Shown piece by piece: positions 28,805-38,313 of a stretch of DNA of 42,701 nt (positions are counted from its first letter, which is position 1; each line of letters begins with the position of its first letter). Where the stretch lies: assembly GCA_002869005.1 (NCBI GenBank), contig PKTU01000145.1, positions 869 to 43,569 on the forward strand. The letters are read 5' to 3'. The notes under the pieces are model-generated. The model was not told the origin of the DNA and did no database searches. It saw only the letters and a list, made by a program, of their open reading frames with translations. Both the position numbers and the translations under genes were made by a program. The DNA is from Deltaproteobacteria bacterium. Its GTDB lineage: Bacteria > Desulfobacterota > Deferrisomatia > Deferrisomatales > BM512.

Positions 28805-31129
28805 TCAGAAAAATCCGCCTATACTAAACTCCCACCTTCCGTCAGTGTCCTCACCCTCTTTTGGGTCAATTATGTAACCGTACTCCAGCCTAAGGGGGCC
28901 GAGGGGCGAGAACCAGCGGATACCGGTTCCGACGCTGTACCTGAGCTCCGTCGAGAAGAAATCCTCACCGACGTCCCAAACGTTTCCGGCATCCAGAAAA
29001 AATACGGCCTTCAGCTTCGCTTCTTTGATTACAGGCACCAGATACTCAAAGTTAAATAGCGCATACTTGTCACCGCCGATGACTTCACCAGTCGACTCCC
29101 TTATAACCTCTCCGGTTACAGGGTCCACCTCGCCTTCGTCCTTGGGGCCTATATCTCGCCAACCAAAGCCGCGCATCGTGTATATGCCGCCCAGGGCATA
29201 AAGCTCGTATATCGGAACAGGTTCGCCGTTTATCCCCTCAATGAAGGAGAAGTCAGCGGAGGCGGTGAAGATCGTATCCCAGGGCAGGGAGACGTACTTT
29301 TTCGCCTTTAGTTTATATTGCATATATTGGGCGTCCTGGCCGAGCGGCCCACCGGCCAGCGTCACGGAGGCCGTGCCCCTCGAGCCATCCGAAGCGTCCC
29401 ACTGATTGTTCCTGGTATCGTAGGTGAGCATCGGCGTCAGCGAGGCGGTGACAATCTGCCCCTCCTGCTCCTGAACGCTTATCGACGCTGCGTCAAAGCA
29501 GGTGCCGTTGGCTACATCTTCATCGGTGCAGACATCGTAAACGCTGGAGTCGTCAAAGGCGTAGGTAAGTCTGGTCGACCAGTCGTCGTTGAGGTCAAGG
29601 CCCGTTTTCACCGAGAAACCTTGCGAGGCACGTGAGTACTCGCTGTACTCTGTATATGATTTATAGAGCGATATGCCGAAATATACATCAGAGTCAAAGA
29701 GACGCGGGTTATTGAAGTTAAGCGAGTAGGTCTCCTGAGAGGTCCCGAAGGAGCCGTCGAGGGAGAGCTGGTAACCGTAGCCGAAGACGTTTCTGTGGCT
29801 GAGGCTGACCATACCGATAAGACCGTCAAGGGAGGAGTAGCCTCCCCCAACGCTGAAAGATCCGTTAGTTGTCTCCGTCACCTTTACGTCGAGGTCGACT
29901 ATGGATGTGCCCGGGCGGCGGCGCAGATCAAAGTCAGCTTTTTCGAATAGACCTGTCCTATTCACCTTACGCTTTGAACGGGTCATGTTGGTGCCGTTGT
30001 AAAGCTCGCCCTCCACCAGGTAAATGTCTCGCCTTACGACGCGGTCGCGCGTGGTGGTGTTGCCCACAATCTCGATGCGGCCCACCGTCGCGGGGTCTCC
30101 CTTATCCACCCTGAACTCCAAGTCGATCACCCGCGCATCCTGGTTTACGCTGGTCAGCGGGCTAACCTCCGCGAAGGCATAGCCCCTGTCGCCGAGGAGC
30201 TCCTTTAACTTTCTTACCCCCTCTCGAAGCGCCGCGGTGGTAAATATATCTCCGCCTTTGACCTTAACCGCTTCGGCCATCTCTTCGACGGTGTAATCAC
30301 TGTCTCCAGAAAATCTCACTGGCCCGAAGGTGAACACCGGTCCGGGTTCCACAGGTATATCCACCCTGACCTTTGACATATCCGGGCTGAGGTTGACAAG
30401 GGGCTTGCCGACGACGACAAGCGCGTGACCATTTTCGAGGTAGTAATAGTTTATAAACTCCGCGTCCCGTTGTATTTCGTCGGGATTATAAGCTCCGGAG
30501 TCGGTCAGCCATGACCAGAAACTCTTTTCGGAGGATTTAAATCCGTCGTATAGGTCCTCCAGCTCGCCGGGGTCCTCAACGCCTGGGATCTTTATCTTGT
30601 GTATTCTAACCTTTTCACCCCGGATGACTTTAAAGGTCACGTCTACCCGGTTCTTCCCGTCGTCAAGGCGAGTCTCCTCCGGCGTAACCCGCGCCAGGAA
30701 GTAGCCGTCCTCATGGTATTTGCCCCTTATCACTTCGGAGGCTTTGAGCAGTTGGCCTTCGCGGATAATCTCCTCGCGCTTTAAGGGCATCTCCTCGGCG
30801 AGGTCCTCGACGGTATACTTGTCGTCGCCTTCGATGGTCCACTTATTGAGAGCGGGGTTTTCCCTAACGAGAAAGGTGACTATGCCCTGCTCGTCGCGGG
30901 CGACCGCCACCTCGGAGAAGAGCCCGGTAGCGTAGAGCGCCTTGATATCGCCTCTCGCTGTCTCTTCATCGTACTCGCTGCCCGCCGTGGTCTTTATCTC
31001 TTTTACGATAGCGCCTTCGGGAGTGCGAAGGTTACCGCGCACCTCCACGACGTTCACCATGTATGAGTACGCCAGCGCGGGGGTTAGCATGAGAAGCGCG
31101 ATCAGCGCCAGCGTCTTCTTAAACTTCAA
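28805..31129 (-). CDS. bamA: Outer membrane protein assembly factor BamA
   Basis: BamA is the essential barrel of the BAM complex that inserts outer-membrane proteins. The 774-residue protein has a signal peptide ([18 protein letters not shown]), several POTRA domains to about residue 420 (for example [57 protein letters not shown]) and a C-terminal 16-strand barrel with [19 protein letters not shown], the local form of the conserved VRGF/Y loop. It ends in the aromatic WEFSIGGFF. The start codon is TTG (31127-31129), overlapping the lolD stop as TTGA with GAGGAA upstream. An acidic insert (near residues 660-690, [20 protein letters not shown]) sits in an extracellular loop. Confidence 0.95.
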   Translation of the reverse strand: MKFKKTLALIALLMLTPALAYSYMVNVVEVRGNLRTPEGAIVKEIKTTAGSEYDEETARGDIKALYATGLFSEVAVARDEQGIVTFLVRENPALNKWTIEGDDKYTVEDLAEEMPLKREEIIREGQLLKASEVIRGKYHEDGYFLARVTPEETRLDDGKNRVDVTFKVIRGEKVRIHKIKIPGVEDPGELEDLYDGFKSSEKSFWSWLTDSGAYNPDEIQRDAEFINYYYLENGHALVVVGKPLVNLSPDMSKVRVDIPVEPGPVFTFGPVRFSGDSDYTVEEMAEAVKVKGGDIFTTAALREGVRKLKELLGDRGYAFAEVSPLTSVNQDARVIDLEFRVDKGDPATVGRIEIVGNTTTRDRVVRRDIYLVEGELYNGTNMTRSKRKVNRTGLFEKADFDLRRRPGTSIVDLDVKVTETTNGSFSVGGGYSSLDGLIGMVSLSHRNVFGYGYQLSLDGSFGTSQETYSLNFNNPRLFDSDVYFGISLYKSYTEYSEYSRASQGFSVKTGLDLNDDWSTRLTYAFDDSSVYDVCTDEDVANGTCFDAASISVQEQEGQIVTASLTPMLTYDTRNNQWDASDGSRGTASVTLAGGPLGQDAQYMQYKLKAKKYVSLPWDTIFTASADFSFIEGINGEPVPIYELYALGGIYTMRGFGWRDIGPKDEGEVDPVTGEVIRESTGEVIGGDKYALFNFEYLVPVIKEAKLKAVFFLDAGNVWDVGEDFFSTELRYSVGTGIRWFSPLGPLRLEYGYIIDPKEGEDTDGRWEFSIGGFF

Positions 31130-31815
31130 TTATCTTCCTCTTTCACTATTAGACCATCTTCGATGGTTATCGTCCTGTCAGTGGCTGCGGCAAGTTCAGG
31201 GTTGTGCGTCGCGACGATGAGGGTAACCCCGTAGCGCCGGTTCATCTCAAGCAGGAGGTTATGCACAAGCTCTCCTGTGCGATAGTCCAGATTGCCCGTC
31301 GGTTCATCCGCCAGAAGGAGGCCAGGCTTCATTGCTAGCGCGCGCGCCAGCGATACTCGTTGCTGCTCGCCGCCGGAGAGCTCCGCGGGCCTATGCGTCA
31401 ACCGCTCTGAGAGCCCGACTGCCTCCAGAAGCTCCCTCGCCCCATCAAGGGCCTCATTCTTTTGGGCACCGCCAATCATCGCCGGTATTGCAACGTTCTC
31501 TTCCGCGGTGAACTCCGGGAGTAGGTGATGAAACTGGAAGACAAAGCCTATCCTGTTGTTTCTGAACTTCGCCAGCTCGGCGTCTCCGCGCCTGAAGATA
31601 TCCTCACCCTCAAAGGTCAGGGAGCCCGCAGTTGGCCTGTCCAGCGCGCCGAGAAGATGGAGCAGGGTGGATTTCCCCGCGCCGGAGGAGCCTACGATCG
31701 CTACCCTTTCGCCGCTTTTTACGGTCAGCGATATCCCCTTCAACACCTCAAGGGAACCTTTGGGCTGGGCGTATGATTTACCCAGCGCGACGGCTTCGAG
31801 CAAAGGCGCAGTCAA
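31126..31815 (-). CDS. lolD: Lipoprotein-releasing ABC transporter ATP-binding protein LolD
   Basis: LolD powers release of outer-membrane lipoproteins from the inner membrane to LolA. The 229-residue ATPase contains Walker [15 protein letters not shown]-loop [18 protein letters not shown], signature [16 protein letters not shown], Walker [13 protein letters not shown] and the H-loop THNPELA. These match the LolD/MacB subfamily. The start is a TTG overlapping the stop of the cyclic-nucleotide-domain gene (TTGA), with AGGAGA six bases upstream. Its own stop overlaps bamA in the same way. It is separated from the permease gene by the cyclic-nucleotide-domain gene. Confidence 0.94.
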   Translation of the reverse strand: MTAPLLEAVALGKSYAQPKGSLEVLKGISLTVKSGERVAIVGSSGAGKSTLLHLLGALDRPTAGSLTFEGEDIFRRGDAELAKFRNNRIGFVFQFHHLLPEFTAEENVAIPAMIGGAQKNEALDGARELLEAVGLSERLTHRPAELSGGEQQRVSLARALAMKPGLLLADEPTGNLDYRTGELVHNLLLEMNRRYGVTLIVATHNPELAAATDRTITIEDGLIVKEEDN

Positions 31816-32489
31816 ACCGATCTCCTGAGAACCTTTTTTATCGCCGCAGAGACCCTGAGCTGCCTGACCTCTTCCAACTTTGCCTTGAATCTCGGATTTT
31901 CACCGAGGAGCTTTGCAAGCTCCGCCGCCTTTACCACCATTATGAGCGAACTATCGATAACCCTTACCGTCGAGGGGCGTCTGGCATCGGCAAGTACGGC
32001 CTCCTCACCGAAGAAGGCCCCCGGCTGCACCGTTTCAAGCTCTATCTCCTCACCGCTGCTCTGGTCGACCATGAATGAGGCCACCTTCCCGCGGGTAAGG
32101 AAGAAGAATTCGCTGCCCTCGTCGCCCTCTGCATAGACGATTTGCCCAACTGAAAAAGTTCTCGGCTTAAAGAGCGAGGAGGCTCCTTCCCTCTTTCCGA
32201 CCTCAAAGAGTTCCACGAAGTCCGAGATAGTCTCGCCGCTCTCGGCCCCTGACCTATCGACTCCCTCCTCAATCGGTTCAAGGTCGGAGCCGTAAAAGAG
32301 CGATCCTTCCTCCATCCTGAGCAGAGGTCGGTAGAGGGATAAAGGTCTGTTGAGCTGAGCGGGGTCAGCGTACTTTTCGCATACGGCGTTAATCATCTTG
32401 AGGTTCATCGCCTCAAGGGTTGAGGCGAGCTCACTCTCCTCCTGAGAGGGCGTTGCTTTCGGAGGAGCGCTCTTTTTGAAGATAGCCAT
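31812..32489 (-). CDS. Cyclic nucleotide-binding-domain protein without DNA-binding domain
   Basis: The 225-residue protein has a low-complexity charged N-terminus, a predicted helical region, and a cyclic-nucleotide-binding beta-roll at about 105-205. Visible landmarks are [30 protein letters not shown] and the phosphate-cassette region [20 protein letters not shown]. The cassette keeps Gly-Glu and an Arg but has Pro-Ser-Thr where cAMP binders usually have Ala/Thr, so ligand binding is uncertain. There is no helix-turn-helix, signal peptide or membrane span, so it is probably a cytoplasmic sensor or scaffold. It lies ten bases after the Lol permease gene and overlaps lolD, an unusual insertion that may link it to lipoprotein export. 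Function unknown. Confidence 0.82.
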   Translation of the reverse strand: MAIFKKSAPPKATPSQEESELASTLEAMNLKMINAVCEKYADPAQLNRPLSLYRPLLRMEEGSLFYGSDLEPIEEGVDRSGAESGETISDFVELFEVGKREGASSLFKPRTFSVGQIVYAEGDEGSEFFFLTRGKVASFMVDQSSGEEIELETVQPGAFFGEEAVLADARRPSTVRVIDSSLIMVVKAAELAKLLGENPRFKAKLEEVRQLRVSAAIKKVLRRSV

Positions 32490-32498
32490 AGTTGACCT

Positions 32499-33719
32499 CT
32501 ACTCGTACCTGATAGTCTCCACCGGATCGAGGCGCGCCGCAGTGCGCGCCGGATAGGTGGTGGAGATTAGCGAGATTACGACCGAACTCACTGCAATTAG
32601 GGCGATTGTAACAGGTTCCATCAGCACCGGCACCTTATCCACGTAGTAGATGTCGCTTGGCAGGTGAACCAGATCCGTGTGGCCCAGAAGGAGGCATAAG
32701 CCAACCCCTGAGACAACTCCCAGCAGGGTTCCAAAAATGCCAATCATCGTCCCCTCGACCATAAAAATCTTCATCACCGATGAGGAGGATGCGCCCATAG
32801 ACTTTAAAACTCCGATCTCCCTGCGTTTGCCCAATACGACCATTATCAGGGTGGAGGCAATATTAAACGCCGCCACCAAAATTATGAGGGTGAGGATAAA
32901 GAACATCGCCACCTTCTCAAGCTTCATCGCCCCGAAGAGCGAGCTGTTCAAAACCGTCCAGTCACGCACGAGGTGCCCATCGTCCAGCTTCTTCGACGCA
33001 AGGGCTGCCACCTGCGGCGCATTCTCGGGGTTAGAGACGTTGGCCTCTATACCTGTGACTTCATCTCCAAGGCGGAGAAACCCCTGCGCTTCACCGAGGG
33101 TGGTAACTGCCCAGGTGGTATCATACTCATACATACCGGTCGAGAAGCGCCCGACTACGGTGAAGGTGCGAAAGCGCGGCATAAAGCCCGCGGGCGTCGC
33201 CTGACCGCCCGGGCTGAAGATACGTACCTTGTCGCCGACTGTAAGTGACAGGGTGCGCGCTATCTCGCTTCCAAGCACGATAGGCGATTGCGCGTCGCTC
33301 TCCTTCAGCCTCTTTAACGCGGCCCTAAGCCCGCCTGAATCCTTTGCGCCGCTTTCGGTTAGGCCCATGAAGAGAATCCCCCTCGCCTGACCCTCACGCG
33401 AGAGCATCATCTTCTTCTCCACGTAGGGAGAGGCGCTCTTTACTCCTTCCGTCTCAAGGAGAACCGACAGCACTTTGTCCGCGTTTTTCAGGTCTCCCAC
33501 CCTGGCCGTTACGCGGATGTGCGGGGTCGCGCCAATAATCTTTTCGCGAAGATCTCCCTCAAAGCCGCTCATAACAGAGAGAACGACGATAAGCGCCATC
33601 ACCCCGACGGCTACGCCGCCGACGCTTATCCACGTAATGAGGCGGACGAACCCCTCCCCGCCCCTGACCCTAAGGTACCTTAGCGCAATCCAGAGCTCGA
33701 ACCCCCTGGAGTCGGCCAT
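32499..33719 (-). CDS. Lipoprotein-releasing ABC transporter permease LolC/LolE
   Basis: The 406-residue membrane protein has an N-terminal span (about 23-50, FVRLITWISVGGVAVGVMAL), a periplasmic domain of about 220 residues, and three C-terminal spans of the FtsX-like permease domain (MFFILTLIILVAAFNIAS, FGTLLGVVSGVGLCLLLG, and a final span). The start LWIALRYLRVRGGEGF and end PARTAARLDPVETIRYE are typical of LolC/LolE. Only one permease gene is present, so the transporter may be a homodimer of a LolF-like type with LolD. Its ATG directly follows the lysS TAG. It ends in TAG with AGAGG for the next gene. Confidence 0.9.
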   Translation of the reverse strand: MADSRGFELWIALRYLRVRGGEGFVRLITWISVGGVAVGVMALIVVLSVMSGFEGDLREKIIGATPHIRVTARVGDLKNADKVLSVLLETEGVKSASPYVEKKMMLSREGQARGILFMGLTESGAKDSGGLRAALKRLKESDAQSPIVLGSEIARTLSLTVGDKVRIFSPGGQATPAGFMPRFRTFTVVGRFSTGMYEYDTTWAVTTLGEAQGFLRLGDEVTGIEANVSNPENAPQVAALASKKLDDGHLVRDWTVLNSSLFGAMKLEKVAMFFILTLIILVAAFNIASTLIMVVLGKRREIGVLKSMGASSSSVMKIFMVEGTMIGIFGTLLGVVSGVGLCLLLGHTDLVHLPSDIYYVDKVPVLMEPVTIALIAVSSVVISLISTTYPARTAARLDPVETIRYE

Positions 33720-35222
33720 CTAACCCTCGGTGCGCTCCGGACGCATATGGGGGAAGAAAATCACGTCGCGTATGGAGGGCGCGTCGGTGAAAATCATAAC
33801 CGTGCGGTCAATACCGATTCCCTCGCCCCCGGCGGGGGGCATCCCGTACTCAAGTGCGCGAACGTAATCCTCATCGATCCAGTGCGCCTCCTCGTCTCCC
33901 TTGTCGCACTCGGCGGACTGCGCCTTAAAGCGCTCAAGCTGGTCGACGGGGTCGTTGAGCTCCGAGAAGCCGTTTGCAATCTCCCTGCCGGCTATATAGA
34001 ACTCAAAGCGGTCGGTGAAGCGCGGGTCTTTTTCATTCCTGCGGGATAACGGGCTCACATCCACCGGATATTGCGTAATGAAAGTCGGCTGGATCAGGTG
34101 GGGCTCCGCTACGGTCTCGAAGACCTCCGCCAGGAGCTTGCCCCAGCTCATCTTGGCGGCGTCGGCTATACCCAGCTTATTTGCAAAAGCGAGGAGCTTT
34201 GCCTCATCCTCCGTATCCTCTACGCTAAGCTCGCCTCTGGAGTAGCGCTCAACCGCCTCCTGCATGGTGAGTCGGTTGAATTTAGGGGTGAAGTCTATCT
34301 CCTCACCCTGATATGAAATGCGATATCCGCCGGTAAGCTCTTTAGCCATCTTTGAGAAGAGCGCTTCAGTGTGCGCCATCATATCCTCGTAGGTGGCGTA
34401 TGCCTGGTAGAACTCAAGCATAGTGAACTCGGGGTTGTGCTGGTTGGAGAGCCCCTCGTTTCTGAAGTTCCGGTTAATCTCGAAAACCCGCTCCATACCG
34501 CCGACGAGGAGGCGCTTCAGGTATAGCTCCGGCGCGATGCGAAGATACATCTTTACCGAGAGCGCGTTGTGAAAAGTCTCGAAGGGTTTCGCCGTTGCGC
34601 CGCCGGGGATAGTCTGGAGCATCGGCGTCTCGACTTCGAGGAAGTCCTTTGACTGGAAATATTTTCGGATGAACGCCACCACCTTTGTGCGGGTGATGAA
34701 GGTGCTCTGTACGTCAGGGTTTATCGCAAGGTCGACGTAGCGCTGGCGGTAGCGCGTCTCCTTGTCGGTTAGGCCGTGGAACTTCTCCGGCAGCGGCCTA
34801 AGGGATTTTGAGAGCATGTATATGGACTTTGCCTTTACTGAGAGCTCGCCTGTCTTGGTGATGAAGGCCGTGCCCTTTGCCCCGAGAAAATCGCCCATAT
34901 CGTACTTTTTGAACTTGCCGTAAAGTTCGCGCCCGATAACGTCACGCTGCACGAAGAGCTGGATGTCGCCGGAGCGGTCGCGCAATTTCAAAAAGGTGTT
35001 CTTGCCCATTACGCGCATGGAGATTATGCGCCCCGCTACGGAGTAGCGTTTGCCTTTGGCCTCGATCTCCTCGCTCGTCAGCCCCTCCATGTCCTTACGG
35101 ATTTTGGCGGCGGTGTGCGCTGGTCTAAAGTCATTGGGGTATGGGTTAAGCCCCTCTTCGCGCATGCCTTCTGCTTTTTCAAGGCGTTGCTTAATGAGGG
35201 GGTTGTCGTATCTAGTGTCCAT
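33720..35222 (-). CDS. lysS: Lysyl-tRNA synthetase, class II
   Basis: The 500-residue class II enzyme charges tRNA-Lys. The N-terminal anticodon-binding OB fold (YSVAGRIISMRVMGKNTFLKL, about 60-160) is followed by the catalytic domain with motif 1 (FLEVETPMLQTIPGGATAKP), motif 2 (FEINRNFRNEGLSNQHNPEF) and motif 3 (GIGIDRTVMIFTDAPSIRDV). It ends at MRPERTEG. It is placed first in the envelope operon, directly before the Lol permease, a linkage found in several deltaproteobacteria. A hairpin with a T-run lies between ymdB and this gene. The ATG has ACAGG upstream, a weak ribosome site. Confidence 0.96.
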   Translation of the reverse strand: MDTRYDNPLIKQRLEKAEGMREEGLNPYPNDFRPAHTAAKIRKDMEGLTSEEIEAKGKRYSVAGRIISMRVMGKNTFLKLRDRSGDIQLFVQRDVIGRELYGKFKKYDMGDFLGAKGTAFITKTGELSVKAKSIYMLSKSLRPLPEKFHGLTDKETRYRQRYVDLAINPDVQSTFITRTKVVAFIRKYFQSKDFLEVETPMLQTIPGGATAKPFETFHNALSVKMYLRIAPELYLKRLLVGGMERVFEINRNFRNEGLSNQHNPEFTMLEFYQAYATYEDMMAHTEALFSKMAKELTGGYRISYQGEEIDFTPKFNRLTMQEAVERYSRGELSVEDTEDEAKLLAFANKLGIADAAKMSWGKLLAEVFETVAEPHLIQPTFITQYPVDVSPLSRRNEKDPRFTDRFEFYIAGREIANGFSELNDPVDQLERFKAQSAECDKGDEEAHWIDEDYVRALEYGMPPAGGEGIGIDRTVMIFTDAPSIRDVIFFPHMRPERTEG

Positions 35223-35250
35223 CCTGTCATCCCGTTCTGGTTAAATATTC

Positions 35251-35305
35251 AAAAGGCCCGATGTGCCGGCGCGCCAAAGCCGCGCAGCTACCCAATCGGG
35301 CCCCG
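35251..35305 (-). terminator. Hairpin followed by T-run between ymdB and lysS
   Basis: On the minus strand GGCCCGAT (35294-35301) pairs perfectly with ATCGGGCC (35255-35262), enclosing a GC-rich inner stem (GCTGCGCGGC against GCCGGCGCGCC, imperfect). TTTTGAATATTT follows. It begins about 31 bases after the ymdB stop and ends 33 bases before the lysS start, so it could end the rny-ymdB transcript or attenuate lysS. Confidence 0.5.
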
Positions 35306-35331
35306 CAATCTTCTCATCCCCGCCGGGCGGC

Positions 35332-36111
35332 TCAGGGCTCATTCTCCTCGACCCTCGCCACATTGACGCAAAGGCCGCGTTCATCTACCTCAAAGAGCGC
35401 CCCCATAAGAGTTCCCTTGCCTTCGGCGCTGGGGGTCATGTAAGGCATGCCCGTCATAAAACGCTTCACTGAAGGGGCTTTCTCCACTCCGATTACCGAG
35501 TCGCGCACACCCGTCATCCCAACGTCGGAGATAAAGCCGGTGCCGCCCGGGAGAACTCGTCCATCCGCGGTGGGAACATGCGTATGCGTTCCCGCAACCA
35601 CCGCGACCCTGCCGTCCAGATGGTGCCCCATCGCCGCCTTCTCGCTGGTGGCCTCCGCGTGAAAATCAACGAATATGGCCTTGGCGCCGTTATTTTTCAG
35701 GTCGGCAACCGCATCTTCGGCGATTATAAAGGGGTTTTCGGCGGGGTTCATGAAAATACGTCCGGCAAGATTTACAACCCCGACGCGCCAACCTCCCCTA
35801 TCGTAGAGCCCCCAACCCCTTCCAGGTACGCCCGGGGTAAAGTTCGCGGGGCGCAGGATCCTCTCGTCGCGACCGATAACTTCAAAGCCCTCGCGCTTGT
35901 CCCAGACATGGTTGCCCGTCGTTATGACGTCCACCCCGGCGGAGAATATCCCCTTTATATGCGGTGGAGCCATTCCGAAGCCGCGGGAGACGTTCTCGCC
36001 GTTTGCGATTGTGATATCAGGGGCGAGCCTTTTTTTCACGGTGGGGAGCACCGCCTTGAGGGTTCTCAGCCCCGCTTCGGCGACTATGTCGCCGATAAAG
36101 AGGATACGCAT
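35332..36111 (-). CDS. ymdB: YmdB-family metallophosphoesterase
   Basis: The 259-residue protein matches the TIGR00282/YmdB family. The metal ligands are visible in [50 protein letters not shown] and VAGTHTHVPTADGRVLP. In Bacillus YmdB hydrolyses 2',3'-cyclic nucleotides and affects biofilm and RNase Y-dependent gene expression. The gene overlaps the rny stop as TAATG; this rny-ymdB pairing is widely conserved and suggests work on RNA decay products. No unusual residues are seen. Confidence 0.92.
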   Translation of the reverse strand: MRILFIGDIVAEAGLRTLKAVLPTVKKRLAPDITIANGENVSRGFGMAPPHIKGIFSAGVDVITTGNHVWDKREGFEVIGRDERILRPANFTPGVPGRGWGLYDRGGWRVGVVNLAGRIFMNPAENPFIIAEDAVADLKNNGAKAIFVDFHAEATSEKAAMGHHLDGRVAVVAGTHTHVPTADGRVLPGGTGFISDVGMTGVRDSVIGVEKAPSVKRFMTGMPYMTPSAEGKGTLMGALFEVDERGLCVNVARVEENEP

Positions 36112-37673
36112 TACTTAGCGTAGTCCACCGCCCGCGTTTCACGGATTACTGTAATCTTAATCTGCCCCGGATAGCTGAGCTCCTGCTCAACCTTGCGGGC
36201 AATATCCTTTGAGAGCAGCACCGAGGTGTCGTCGTCGACCTGATCACTCATGACCATTATTCTAAGCTCGCGGCCTGCCTGAATGGCGAAGGATTTGGCG
36301 ACGCCCTCAAAATCGTTGGCGATACGCTCAAGGTCTTCCAGACGCTTGACGTATGTCTCCAGCATTTCGCGGCGCGCGCCGGGCCTCGCGGCGGAGAGCG
36401 CGTCGGCGGATTGCACAAGTATATCGAGCAGCGTCTCCTGCTTGACGTCGCCGTGGTGGCTTGCGATGGCGTTGACGATATCCTTGGGTTCGCGGTACTT
36501 GCGGGCGAGGTCCGCGCCGATGATTGCGTGGGAGCCCTCGATCTCGTGGTCTACCGCTTTGCCGATATCGTGGAGCAGCCCTGCGCGCTTCGCCATCTTG
36601 ACATCCAGCCCGAGCTCCGCAGCCATGATTCCGCAGAGAAAGGCGACCTCGATGGAGTGTTCGAGGACGTTCTGGGCGAAGGAGGTACGGTACTTGAGTC
36701 TGCCTAGAGTTTTAATGAGCTCGGAGTTGATGCCGTGCACACCGACGTCGAAGGTTGCCTGCTCTCCAGCCTCCTGGATCTCACGCTCCACGTCAGCGGC
36801 GGCCTTGGTGACGACCTCCTCGATACGCGCGGGGTGGATTCGCCCATCGGTAATCAGCCGCTCAAGGGCAACCCTCGCAACCTCCCGGCGTACAGGGTTG
36901 TAGCCGGAGAGGAGCACCGTCTCGGGAGTATCGTCGACGATGAGGTCGATGCCGGTGGCGGCCTCAATCGCGCGGATGTTCCGACCCTCGCGGCCGATGA
37001 TGCGCCCCTTCATCTCCTCATTGGGCAGCTGCACGGAGGTCACGGTGCGCTCGGCTACGTAATCGCCGGCGTAGCGCTGGATAGCCAGGCTGATATACTC
37101 CTTGGCCTTCTTGTCGGCTATCTTCTTGGAGTCATCCTCAATTTCGCGGATATACTTAGCGGACTCGTGACGTGCCTCGCTCAAGAGGCTCTCTTTCAGC
37201 TCCGCCTTGGCCTCCTCCGCGCTTATACCGGCGACTCGTTCGAGGTTTGAAAGCACCTCTTTTTCCAGCGCGTCGACCTTGTTCTGCTTTTTGTCGAGGT
37301 CGCTCTGACGTGAGCTCAGCCTCTTTTCGATTTCAACAAGCTTCTCATCGCGTTTTTCGAGGTTGGCCTCTTTGCGGTCGATTGACTCTTCACGGCCGGA
37401 GAGGCGTTTTTCCTGCGCCACCAACTCACTCTTTCGCTCCTCCATCTCTTTGTCGAAACGGGAGCGCTGGGCGAGGAGGGCCTCCTTAGCCGCTATCTCA
37501 GCTTCTTTACGTATTATCGCCGCTTGCTTCCTGGCTTCTTCGAGTAGCGAGGAGGTCGCGTCGTGCGCGTTTCCGGCTGACTGGCTCTTACCCTTAAGGG
37601 TGAGGATAAGCCAGAAAAGCGCCACTGCCACGGCTGCCACGGCAACGGCGATGATCGTTATCGTTAAATCCAA
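36111..37673 (-). CDS. rny: Ribonuclease Y
   Basis: RNase Y is a membrane-anchored endoribonuclease starting mRNA decay. The protein has an N-terminal span ([20 protein letters not shown]), a long coiled coil (about 40-180, rich in Glu, Lys and Arg), a KH domain with [19 protein letters not shown], and an HD domain with [18 protein letters not shown] and ASHHGD. I take the TTG at 37671-37673 as the start (520 residues, the usual length), since AGGGAG lies eight bases upstream and directly before that a hairpin with TTTT occurs. An ATG at 37691 would overlap the T-run and has no ribosome site. It follows the 6S RNA and precedes ymdB. Confidence 0.93.
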   Translation of the reverse strand: MDLTITIIAVAVAAVAVALFWLILTLKGKSQSAGNAHDATSSLLEEARKQAAIIRKEAEIAAKEALLAQRSRFDKEMEERKSELVAQEKRLSGREESIDRKEANLEKRDEKLVEIEKRLSSRQSDLDKKQNKVDALEKEVLSNLERVAGISAEEAKAELKESLLSEARHESAKYIREIEDDSKKIADKKAKEYISLAIQRYAGDYVAERTVTSVQLPNEEMKGRIIGREGRNIRAIEAATGIDLIVDDTPETVLLSGYNPVRREVARVALERLITDGRIHPARIEEVVTKAAADVEREIQEAGEQATFDVGVHGINSELIKTLGRLKYRTSFAQNVLEHSIEVAFLCGIMAAELGLDVKMAKRAGLLHDIGKAVDHEIEGSHAIIGADLARKYREPKDIVNAIASHHGDVKQETLLDILVQSADALSAARPGARREMLETYVKRLEDLERIANDFEGVAKSFAIQAGRELRIMVMSDQVDDDTSVLLSKDIARKVEQELSYPGQIKITVIRETRAVDYAK

Positions 37674-37691
37674 GTGGGACTCTCCCTTCAT

Positions 37692-37710
37692 AAAAGGACC
37701 TGCCGGGTCC
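37692..37710 (-). terminator. Short hairpin with T-run between 6S RNA and rny
   Basis: On the minus strand GGACC, a five-base loop and GGTCC are followed by TTTT. It is a weak intrinsic terminator that could end 6S RNA transcripts or reduce read-through into rny. A second copy of GGACC/GGTCC (11 bp palindrome) lies at 37723-37733. The remaining bases between here and the 6S RNA hold nothing I recognise. Confidence 0.4.
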
Positions 37711-37801
37711 GGATATCGGTTTGGACCTGGTCCTCTTCGGGAGAAAGGGCGAAATGAGAGCTCCGGGTACTACGGCAATGGGGCCAGGCGCGTAAAGCCC
37801 C

Positions 37802-37992
37802 CGAAAAGATGCCCCCGCTCATGCCGTGTCGGTTGAGGTTCTCGTTGAACCTTTCCCGGAAAGGTGGGTGCCCTTGTGCCGCTTATCGGATCCCCGACAA
37901 AGGGGGCATGCCGTCCACGGTAGGTAAGGACTCCCGTTACGATTTCATTGGCTCAACAGCTTCCGTCTGATCACGAACACAGCAGGGGCAAT
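37802..37992 (-). ncRNA. ssrS: 6S RNA (regulator of RNA polymerase)
   Basis: The 322 bp gap between zapA and rny has no protein gene, and zapA-6S RNA is a conserved pair in proteobacteria. On the minus strand TGCCCCTGCT (37981-37990) pairs with AGCGGGGGCA (37810-37819), with one G-U, forming a ten-pair closing stem at the right spacing for a molecule of about 190 nt. Inside, CTGTTGAGCCAATGAAATC resembles the 5' side of the E. coli central bubble. The small hairpin GGTTC-AACGA-GAACC (37837-37851) lies on the 3' side, and GGGGGCATCTTTTCGG resembles the E. coli 3' end. 6S RNA mimics an open promoter and binds sigma70 holoenzyme. Ends are estimates. Confidence 0.75.
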
Positions 37993-37998
37993 TCCCCA

Positions 37999-38004
37999 AT
38001 TAAA
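37999..38004 (-). promoter_or_regulatory. Possible -10 element for the 6S RNA
   Basis: TTTAAT on the minus strand matches five of six -10 bases and ends seven bases before the predicted 5' end of the 6S RNA. No good -35 is seen. It overlaps the end of the zapA region. Confidence 0.35.
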
Positions 38005-38013
38005 ACTTGAGCG

Positions 38014-38313
38014 TCAGGCAAGGCTCCCCGAGAGCATTCCGAGCATTTTCTCGGCCCTCTCCTCAACCTCAAGGGTTAAACCCTCAAGCCTCTCCTGATA
38101 TTTTTCTTCAGCTTGGGCGGCGACGCCACCTTCACTCGCCAAATCCAAAGCGGCGAGCACGGCTATTTGCAGCGACGATGCGGTCGGAGAGGCTTTGGCG
38201 ACATCGCGCATACGCGTGTCGACCAACCGGGCAAGGGCTAGGACCTTCTCATCGTCCATATCCGCCCTAAGCGCATACTTATCTCCGAAAATCTCTACCT
38301 CGCAAATTTTCAA
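38014..38313 (-). CDS. zapA: Cell division protein ZapA
   Basis: ZapA promotes bundling of FtsZ filaments. The 99-residue protein begins KICEVEIFGDKYALRADMDD and continues LARLVDTRMRDVAKASPTAS, the ZapA fold, followed by a coiled-coil tail (about 55-95) with EEKYQERLEGLTLEVEERAE. The start is TTG (38311-38313), overlapping the stop of the preceding coiled-coil gene as TTGA, with GGAGAG upstream. It is followed by 6S RNA, the usual neighbour. Confidence 0.9.
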   Translation of the reverse strand: MKICEVEIFGDKYALRADMDDEKVLALARLVDTRMRDVAKASPTASSLQIAVLAALDLASEGGVAAQAEEKYQERLEGLTLEVEERAEKMLGMLSGSLA

